DNA of 64,000 nt, from contig CAYUMU010000005.1 in the NCBI GenBank assembly GCA_964445985.1, positions 1 to 64,000 of the forward strand, in the 5' to 3' direction. The notes beneath the pieces were generated by a model. It worked only from the letters and a program-made list of their open reading frames with translations, made no database searches and was not told the origin of the DNA. Position 1 is the stretch's first letter. Each line of letters opens with the position of its first letter. Both the position numbers and the translations under genes were made by a program. Source of the stretch: CAYUMU01 sp964445985 (GTDB taxonomy: Bacteria > Planctomycetota > Planctomycetia > Pirellulales > S012-138). Below are positions 57,937 through 64,000 of this stretch, piece after piece.

Positions 57937-58513
57937 GAAGCTGGGGGCTGGAGATTGGGGATTGGGAAGGGGGGATTTGCTGTTTTGCTTTCGACCCCTT
58001 GTGAGACGCTCGCGCTTGGGTCGCCACGTGCTCTAGCAGTTGGCATGCCAAAACGGGGGGGGCAAAAGAGCCTTTGCCACCGAGAGCGTGAAAGGCCAGC
58101 TCCTTGATAGATTGGCCACGAACATGGCGCGCCATTGCCGGGATCAGACCTACGATACTTCGCGCGCGGCCAGGCAGAACGGCGCGAACGCGATCGCAAG
58201 CCGCCCCCTTCTTATAGCACATGTGGGAGGAGTTCACGAACTTGAGGTGTGTTTGGACTTTCCCAGATCGGACTGAGCGATAGGCAACCAGACCCCGATC
58301 GGGAGCTCGCCGCTGGGGGGCTGGTAGCAAAACTCGCGCGCAGCGTGGGGAGGGTGGAGTGGACGTCGATTGCGCGGCCGCGCCGATAGGTTCTCAGCCG
58401 ATCGGTGCTCGGCACTTGCAGCCAGATCGAGGGTGGTACAAACTACCCTTTCCCTTTGCCCCCGAGACTCCGGCCCCCTCTCCCCTGCTACCACTTTTAG
58501 TTTGACGACCGCA
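57937..58513. other. Divergent intergenic region, 577 bp
   Basis: It lies between treY (-) and the aminotransferase gene (+). Frames here are Arg/Pro-rich shadows. No repeat or RNA was recognised. Confidence 0.45.
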
Positions 58514-59812
58514 ATGAATCGCTACCAGAAGTCGCGCGAGTTGTACCAGCGTGCCTGCCAATCGTTGGCGGGCGGCGTCGCCAGTGAGTTTCGCAAGTTT
58601 GGTTATCCGCACCCCCTGTTTTACGAGCGCGGCGTTGGCAGCCGCGTTTACGATGTGGATGGCAATGAATACCTCGACTTTACGCTCAGCCAAGGCCCCT
58701 TGATCCTGGGGCACTCGCATCCCGAAGTGCTGCGGCGAGTCGCCGAGAGTAGCCAGGCAGGCCAACTCTACGCTGGCCAGCACCTGGAAGAACTGGAACT
58801 GGCCGAAACCTTGCAAAGGTTGATCCCCTGCGCCGAGTTGATGCGGTTCAGCCTGTCGGGCTCCGAGGCCGATCACGCCGCGCTCCGCTTAGCCCGCGCG
58901 GTGACCGGCAAGCCAAAGTACCTCAAGTTCGAGGGGCACTACCACGGCTGGTTCGATAGTGTGTCGTACAGTATTTCGGCCGCGTCGGAAGCAGCCCTGG
59001 GCTCGCGCGAGCAGCCCAACATTATTCCTTGGACCCAGGGGCTGCCTGGCAACGGGGCCGACGATCTGCTCGTGCTCCCTTGGAACGATTTGGAACTGGC
59101 CGAGAAAACCATTCGCAAGCACGCCCACGAGCTGGCGGCGGTGATTACCTCGCCGGCCATGTGCAACGCCGGCTGCATTGCTCCCCGCCAGGGCTTTCTG
59201 CCGGGGCTCCGCGAAATCTGCAGCGAGCTGGGCATCCTCCTGATCTTCGACGAAGTCATCACCGGCTTCCGCTTGGGCATGGCCGGAGGGCAGGGCTACT
59301 TTGGCGTGGTGCCCGACCTGGCCGTGTTCGGCAAGGCCATGGCCAGCGGTTACCCGATCAGCGTGCTGGCCGGCAAACGGCAGTATATGGAATGGATTGC
59401 CGATGGCCGGGTGATCCACGCCGGCACCATGAACAGCGGCAACCCCAGCATCGCCGCCGCGGCCGCCACGATCGGCGTGCTGGAGCAAGAGCGAGTTCAC
59501 GAGCGATTGTTCGACCTGGGCCGCGAATTGATGGAGGGCTTGCGCGACGCCTCGCGACGCGCCGGCCAGCCGCTGCTGGTGCAAGGTTTCGGACCGGCCT
59601 TCCATACGGGCTTTTCGTCGCTGGAGGCCGTCTACGATTTCCGCGATACGCTCAGCTACGACAAAGCCAAGTATTCCAAGTTCATGGCCGGCATGCACGA
59701 TCGCGGTATTCGTTTGATCGGTCGCGGCATCTGGTACCTGTCGGCGGCGCACACTTCGGAAGACGCGCGCTTGGCGATCGATACCGCGTACGATGTGCTC
59801 AAAGCGATGTAA
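58514..59812 (+). CDS. Glutamate-1-semialdehyde aminotransferase-like PLP enzyme
   Basis: 432 residues, class III aminotransferase. Visible family motifs are DGNEYLDFTLSQGPLILGHS, FSLSGSEADHAALRLARAVT, KFEGHYHGWFD, LIFDEVITGFRLG and the PLP lysine in FGKAMASGYPISVLAG. HemL makes 5-aminolevulinate, but this member lies at the edge of polysaccharide genes and departs from HemL in the substrate region (SPAMCNAGCIAPRQGFL). It may act on a sugar or amino acid instead. ATG 58514 is preferred to the upstream frame start at 58370. Confidence 0.85.
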   Translation: MNRYQKSRELYQRACQSLAGGVASEFRKFGYPHPLFYERGVGSRVYDVDGNEYLDFTLSQGPLILGHSHPEVLRRVAESSQAGQLYAGQHLEELELAETLQRLIPCAELMRFSLSGSEADHAALRLARAVTGKPKYLKFEGHYHGWFDSVSYSISAASEAALGSREQPNIIPWTQGLPGNGADDLLVLPWNDLELAEKTIRKHAHELAAVITSPAMCNAGCIAPRQGFLPGLREICSELGILLIFDEVITGFRLGMAGGQGYFGVVPDLAVFGKAMASGYPISVLAGKRQYMEWIADGRVIHAGTMNSGNPSIAAAAATIGVLEQERVHERLFDLGRELMEGLRDASRRAGQPLLVQGFGPAFHTGFSSLEAVYDFRDTLSYDKAKYSKFMAGMHDRGIRLIGRGIWYLSAAHTSEDARLAIDTAYDVLKAM

Positions 59813-59820
59813 GTACGGTC

Positions 59821-59840
59821 ATTCCCGCGGATGCGGGAAT
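59821..59840. repeat. ATTCCCGC palindrome
   Basis: ATTCCCGC and GCGGGAAT flank GGAT, just after the aminotransferase gene. It is the same unit type as at 23433, 62646 and 62803 and may stop transcription. Confidence 0.5.
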
Positions 59841-59901
59841 CCAGTTGCGGCGGATACAACGCGTCTATCGGAATCGGCTCAAAAATCAAGTATCAACAAC
59901 A

Positions 59902-59958
59902 CAAAGTCGGCTTTCGCTCCGTGAAAGCAAATCCTTTCGCGGGGCGAAAGGCGACTAT
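59902..59958. repeat. Palindromic repeat CTTTCGC/GCGAAAG, copy 3 (long form)
   Basis: Nearly identical to copy 1, with two changes (GTGAAAG in the left arm and GGGGCGAAAG in the right). It provides an ATG at 59957 that is in frame with the next gene but belongs to the repeat. Confidence 0.75.
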
Positions 59959-59995
59959 GAACAATCAGTCATTCTTCAGCCCAAGGGGTTTGCTC

Positions 59996-61051
59996 ATGAA
60001 TCTGCGCTTATCGCTCTTCTCCGGCGGATGTTTGTTGTTGGCCGTGGTTCCCCTGCAAGCGGAAGAAACGGTCGAGCAGCAGGCCGTGATTTCCGTTCAG
60101 CGCATTTGGGACCGTGCCACGCATTCGGCCTTCACCGATCTCATTCAATTTCAGGACCAGCTTTATTGCACATTCCGTGAAGGGTCGGGGCATATTCCCG
60201 GGCTCAACGGCACCGTGCGAATCATCCGTTCGCGCGACGGTGAAAACTGGGAATCGGTGGCGCTGCTCGACGAACGCCATGTCGATCTGCGCGACCCCAA
60301 GCTCAGCATCACGCCCGACGGGCGGTTGATGGTCAACACGGGGGCCAGTTATTACCACGGCCGAGATCGGCTCAAAATCGAAAGCCGCGTGTCATTTTCC
60401 GATCAGCAGGGGGAGAACTTTAGCGCTCCGCAAAAAGTGCAATTCCCCGAAAAGCTGGTCACCCATCAGGATTGGCTGTGGCGCATCACCTGGCACGGCG
60501 ACACGGCCTACGGCTGCGTGCAACAACTGCCCCTCGGCGCCAAGCGCGAGTTGCACTTGCTCAAGAGCACCGACGGCATTCGCTACGACCATGTTTCTGA
60601 ATTGCCGCTCGACGCTCCCAGCGAAACCACGCTTCGGTTCACCGCCGACGATACGCTGTTTGCCATGATTCGCCACGGCGATGGCAAGGCCTATCTGGGC
60701 AAGGCCACGCCCCCTTACACCGATTGGAAGATCTACCCGGCCAATCAACAATTCGGCGGACCCAACTTTGTGCAACTGCCGGGCGGCGCCTGGTTGGCGG
60801 GCAGCCGAGACTACTCGCAAAAGCCCTATACCATGGCCCTGTGGACCATGGCCCCCGAGACGGGCAAGTTTGGCGAACTGCTCACGCTCCCCAGCGGCGG
60901 CGACACCAGCTACCCTGGCTTTGTGATCGATCGCGAAAACAATCAGATTCTGGTGTCTTACTATTCAGGGCACGACGGACGCACCGCCATCTATTTCGCC
61001 CGCTTGCGGTTGGATGTCGTGGAAGCGAAATGCAAAGGGCAGGCGGATTAA
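59996..61051 (+). CDS. Secreted sialidase-like beta-propeller protein
   Basis: 351 residues from ATG 59996, with AAGGGG upstream. Signal peptide MNLRLSLFSGGCLLLAVVPL is cleaved at LQA. The body is a BNR-like propeller: an Asp-box-like SRDGENW, LIQFQDQLYCTFREGSGH, DLRDPKLSITPDGRLM and PNFVQLPGGAWLAG. It lacks the full set of Asp boxes and the RIP motif of GH33, so it may bind or cleave another glycan. ATG 59957 lies in a repeat and would spoil the signal peptide. Its end overlaps the flippase gene by 4 bp, convergent. Confidence 0.75.
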   Translation: MNLRLSLFSGGCLLLAVVPLQAEETVEQQAVISVQRIWDRATHSAFTDLIQFQDQLYCTFREGSGHIPGLNGTVRIIRSRDGENWESVALLDERHVDLRDPKLSITPDGRLMVNTGASYYHGRDRLKIESRVSFSDQQGENFSAPQKVQFPEKLVTHQDWLWRITWHGDTAYGCVQQLPLGAKRELHLLKSTDGIRYDHVSELPLDAPSETTLRFTADDTLFAMIRHGDGKAYLGKATPPYTDWKIYPANQQFGGPNFVQLPGGAWLAGSRDYSQKPYTMALWTMAPETGKFGELLTLPSGGDTSYPGFVIDRENNQILVSYYSGHDGRTAIYFARLRLDVVEAKCKGQAD

Positions 61052-62586
61052 CTCGCGGCCGACTTCTGCCAGCGACCACGGCCCCAGCCAAACTTCGCCA
61101 GAATTTGCCGCGCCAAGTCGATACACATGGCGCGTTCTTCGCAATTGAACACCCATTCGCGCGTGCAGGCTTGATGCAAGATGGCCAACAGCGCGGCGCT
61201 GGCCATCCACGGACCGGCCGCCAAGGCCAGCGGGCACGCGCAGATGGCCACCAGGCCGCGATCGAGCGGCATCCCCGCCAGGCGGTTAAACCACAAGGTG
61301 GTGCTGAGGGTCACTGCATTGGCGGCCACGGTGGCTATCACGGCGCCTTCCAGCTTGAGCCACGGCACCAGCACGATATTCAGACCAATGTTCGTGGCCA
61401 CGCCGAGCGCCAGTGACAAACTCCCCAGCGAGGCTCGCTCGGCAATCCACAAATAGGTGCTGGCCACGAACATAATGCCCACCCACACCAGGTAGGTAAG
61501 TGTCAGGGGGAGCACGGCCAGGCCGCCGTCGTATTTGCCTTGGAAGCCATATTGAAAAATCAGCGGGGCAATGATCAGCAGACAGATGGCGCCAGCAATC
61601 AACAGCAAGCCGAGCGACCGCACGGCCAGGCTCAGTTGGCGATGTACTTCGGCCCGTTTGCCCTGCTCCCAGTCGTGGCTCAAATGGGGAATCACGGCCG
61701 ACCGCAGCAAAGCCGCCACGGCGACCATCACCAGCGGCAGCACTCGAGCCGCGTGGTAGTTGCCTACCTGCACCAGCGATTCTTCCGCCGACATGCCGCT
61801 ATGGTGAACCAGCATGTAACGGTCGGCAATTTCAAATAGGTTTGTCAGCCAGTTGGTAATCCAAACGCTGGCGGCAAAGGGAAGCAGTTTTCGACCCAGG
61901 TCGCGGTTGGCCAGGGGAGCGTCGCCGCAGGGCAATGTGGAAAAGGTGGGCTGGAGCCACAAGCAGGCGAGCGCCACGCAAACCACGGTGGAACCCAGGT
62001 AGGCGAGCACGACGCTCTGAGCGTCGTTGCGCCAGAAAAGCAAACCGATGCCGAGCACGCAGAACAACAAACTCTGTACAAACTGCAACATCGATACCAC
62101 GCGGAACATCCGCAGGCCGCCGAACAATTCATACAGATAGTTGTAGGCGATCAGCACGAATAGAGTCAGTGAAATGATCGCGATCAGTCGATCTTCGCCC
62201 GGCCGGCCAAAGATCAATCGCGAGAACCAATCCGGCTGCCAGAACATCCATAACGTGGCGGCAATAGACAACGCGACAATCCAGGTCGATGTGCGCCGCA
62301 AGAACGGCCGCGCTTGGCCCCGCAGTCGATAGTGCTCCAAGTATCGTGAGAAGGTGCCGGGCAGTCCTAACACGGCGACCGGCGCCGCCAGCATCAAAAA
62401 CCCATAGGCCAAATCCCACTGACCCAGTTCGTCGGGCTCCAGCCAGCCGCAAAACAAGATCCCGCGCACAAAGCCGATTCCGCGTTGAAACAGCGTCATC
62501 AATAGCAGAAAGAGCACGCTTTGCGTAAGCGTGTCTACCCGCAGAAATTGCGACTCTCGATCGGACTTGGCGCGGCGGAATAACAC
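61048..62586 (-). CDS. Polysaccharide flippase (Wzx/MATE-like)
   Basis: 512 residues with about 12-14 transmembrane helices (LFLLLMTLFQRGIGFVRGIL in helix 1, LLLIAGAICLLIIAPLIFQY in the middle). The pattern of charged helix ends (ISADRYMLV-like FEIADRYMLVHH) is typical of oligosaccharide flippases that carry lipid-linked sugars across the inner membrane. A soluble C-terminal tail (CIDLARQILAKFGWGRGRW) follows. It is part of an exopolysaccharide cluster with the deacetylase. Confidence 0.88.
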   Translation of the reverse strand: MLFRRAKSDRESQFLRVDTLTQSVLFLLLMTLFQRGIGFVRGILFCGWLEPDELGQWDLAYGFLMLAAPVAVLGLPGTFSRYLEHYRLRGQARPFLRRTSTWIVALSIAATLWMFWQPDWFSRLIFGRPGEDRLIAIISLTLFVLIAYNYLYELFGGLRMFRVVSMLQFVQSLLFCVLGIGLLFWRNDAQSVVLAYLGSTVVCVALACLWLQPTFSTLPCGDAPLANRDLGRKLLPFAASVWITNWLTNLFEIADRYMLVHHSGMSAEESLVQVGNYHAARVLPLVMVAVAALLRSAVIPHLSHDWEQGKRAEVHRQLSLAVRSLGLLLIAGAICLLIIAPLIFQYGFQGKYDGGLAVLPLTLTYLVWVGIMFVASTYLWIAERASLGSLSLALGVATNIGLNIVLVPWLKLEGAVIATVAANAVTLSTTLWFNRLAGMPLDRGLVAICACPLALAAGPWMASAALLAILHQACTREWVFNCEERAMCIDLARQILAKFGWGRGRWQKSAAS

Positions 62587-62855
62587 GGTGTTGAGGAGAG
62601 GGATGGAGAGCGGAGGGATGCTGATAGTTATATCTGGCGCCTATCCGTCATTCCCGCGAAGGCGGAAATGACGAATGCATAGGGACATTATTTAATCCTC
62701 GATCCATATTGGCTCTAGCCACTAAAACGAAGCCGAAGAATTACTTCCCACTATGCAGTTCGCATTTAAGCCGATGGTGATAGTTGGGTCGGTTCCGCCG
62801 CGCTGGATTCCCGCCTTCGCGGGCATGACGGATTGCGCGGGAATGACGGATTCGT
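62587..62855. repeat. Intergenic region with ATTCCCGC palindromes
   Basis: CGTCATTCCCGC-GAAG-GCGGAAATGACG lies at 62646-62673 and TTCCCGCCTTCGCGGG near 62807, followed by a partial third unit GCGGGAATGACGG near 62835. They separate two same-strand polysaccharide genes. Confidence 0.6.
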
Positions 62856-63728
62856 CTAAACTGCCGCTGGTTCCCTCGTCCGCAGTCGGTCTTCCGCCGT
62901 GCGATAGTCATACCGCTTGATTCGGCGTTCTTTCAAAGGATCAACCGTGGTCCAGTTCTTCAAACGAATCAGCGGACCTTCGCCGCCGAACCGCTGCAAA
63001 TGGAAGGGGTCGTCGCCCGGCCGATTGTAGCCGCCGTAGGCCGAACAGACGGCGTCGAGCCCTGCCTCGCGAGCCATTTCAAACGCCGCCGGTTGCAGGT
63101 TGGTCTTCATTCCAAATGGAAACGCGAAGAAGCGGATTCGCTGCCCCACGGCTTGCGCCAACTCGTCGGTGGCGGTTATCACTTCGTCTTCCAGAATGTC
63201 GCGATTCTCGATCGCGCCCAGGTCGGCGTGGGTGCGACTATGCGCCCCAATTTCAATGCCGGCCGCCGACAGCTGGCGCAGTTGTTCGAGCGTGTTGGGA
63301 GCGAACCGGTTCCCCATTTTTATGTCGTGCGGATAGGGCTCGCCCGTCTGAGCGTTTTGAGTCGTCACAAAATAGGTGCAAGGTATTTTGTTCTGAATCA
63401 ACCAGGGGAGCGCCTGCTCACAGTTCTCGGCGTAGCCATCATCAAACGTGATGCTTACTGAAGGCCGGTGGGGGGCGTCGCTCATCAGCCGTCGCCGCAC
63501 GGCGTCGAGCCCAATCAGATCGAAATGCTTGCGCAGCCAGGTTATATGGCGGCGGAATTCGCGATTGGAAACGGTCCAGCTGTTGGCATGGTCGTCGGCA
63601 ATCCGGTGGTAGTACACCACCATGGCGGGCGACCGCCCGTTTCTCGCGTCCTGACAATTGCGAATCGCCCGCCACGGGGTGGTGGCGGCGTAGTAAGGAC
63701 CAATGAGTAGTTGTTTCCACTCAAACAT
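62856..63728 (-). CDS. Polysaccharide deacetylase (NodB-type)
   Basis: 290 residues. Carbohydrate esterase 4 motifs are visible: motif 1 SITFDDGY (catalytic Asp pair), motif 2 GAHSRTHADLG (metal His pair) and motif 3 FFAFPFG. It removes acetyl groups from N-acetyl sugars in an exopolysaccharide. No signal peptide is seen; the N-terminus has EWKQLLIGPYY. ATG 63728 is preferred to 63773. It lies between the flippase and an acetyltransferase on the same strand. Confidence 0.9.
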   Translation of the reverse strand: MFEWKQLLIGPYYAATTPWRAIRNCQDARNGRSPAMVVYYHRIADDHANSWTVSNREFRRHITWLRKHFDLIGLDAVRRRLMSDAPHRPSVSITFDDGYAENCEQALPWLIQNKIPCTYFVTTQNAQTGEPYPHDIKMGNRFAPNTLEQLRQLSAAGIEIGAHSRTHADLGAIENRDILEDEVITATDELAQAVGQRIRFFAFPFGMKTNLQPAAFEMAREAGLDAVCSAYGGYNRPGDDPFHLQRFGGEGPLIRLKNWTTVDPLKERRIKRYDYRTAEDRLRTREPAAV

Positions 63729-63769
63729 GATTTTCTCAGCAGCTGCAGGGCGTGTGAGCGTTGGCCAAA

Positions 63770-64000
63770 TCAATCGACTTCGGTTCCCGCCACCCAGCGC
63801 TTTAGCAGCCGGCCTGCTTCCCAGGCGCCGTGCCGCAGCTTCGCGGTTAGTCGGGGGGGTACAATCTCAATATTGACGCACTCGGTGGGCTCGGCTCTCC
63901 AGTGCGATTTGTAGGGTTCGTCGCCCCGCAGCAAGTCAAAGTGCGCGAAGCCCTGGTCCATGGCCCTCCGCAAGGTGGCGAGCGAAGTCAACCGGCCGGG
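63770..64000 (-). CDS. Acetyltransferase C-terminus (GNAT/FemAB-like), partial
   Basis: Only the last 76 residues are in the window. They read SLATLRRAMDQGFAHFDLLR, then GDEPYKSHWRAEP and a basic amphipathic end. The DLLRGDEPYK segment is typical of GNAT proteins of the CelD/FemAB type found in exopolysaccharide clusters. The gene continues beyond position 64000. It ends 42 bp before the deacetylase start. Confidence 0.65.
   Translation of the reverse strand, partial: PGRLTSLATLRRAMDQGFAHFDLLRGDEPYKSHWRAEPTECVNIEIVPPRLTAKLRHGAWEAGRLLKRWVAGTEVD

Noticed and set aside
59957..59995. ATG 59957 as start of the sialidase-like gene
   Set aside because: It belongs to a dispersed repeat and would add 13 residues before a clean signal peptide.

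Overview
The window is high-GC bacterial chromosome from a planctomycete, most likely order Pirellulales. This rests on protein families seen directly: a PVC-type haem-binding CxxCH dehydrogenase-like protein, a DUF1549/DUF1553 plus DUF1501 gene pair, a BBP7-like beta-barrel protein, an ECF sigma factor next to a zinc-finger/kinase/leucine-rich-repeat receptor, and a TPR protein carrying two RNA polymerase alpha-CTD-like domains. No species name can be given from the sequence alone.

Layout. 0.3-9.6 kb: a giant TPR protein converges on a Ser/Thr kinase that is preceded by its ECF sigma gene. The gap between the convergent genes holds a palindromic repeat interrupted by a 347-bp MITE-like element. 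9.9-31 kb: mainly core or housekeeping genes with many wide gaps: PVC haem protein, ABC exporter, AAA+ ATPase, BBP7 protein, MFS carrier, thioredoxin-TPR protein, inorganic pyrophosphatase, LarC, a secreted PPC-domain protein, two unknown proteins and lysyl-tRNA synthetase. 31.2-35.6 kb: a small accessory island beside tRNA-Lys. It has a tyrosine integrase wrecked by an internal deletion, an XRE regulator, a 70-residue protein, a zinc-ribbon remnant, a 541-residue helical-repeat protein, a truncated NADAR gene and a small unknown gene. 35.9-42.8 kb: the TPR/alpha-CTD protein, a FlgM-like protein, the DUF1549/1553-DUF1501 pair and a UPF0178 protein. 43.1-52.7 kb: a likely glycan-degradation locus with an alpha/beta-hydrolase fused to an FAD oxidoreductase, a protein with two FAD oxidoreductase modules, a GH33-type sialidase, and a divergent GntR-type regulator that has a perfect palindrome just before its start codon. 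52.7-57.9 kb: glgX and treY (glycogen and trehalose metabolism). 58.5-64 kb: a glutamate-1-semialdehyde-aminotransferase-like enzyme, a secreted sialidase-like protein, a polysaccharide flippase, a polysaccharide deacetylase and the end of an acetyltransferase. This last part looks like the edge of an exopolysaccharide cluster.

The items I would look at first are the nested repeat/MITE whose outer ends supply the stop codons of two convergent genes, the multi-module FAD/hydrolase/sialidase locus, the TPR plus twin alpha-CTD protein, and the decayed integrative element with its promoter and operator still readable. Family assignments are from motif recognition by eye. No database search was run.
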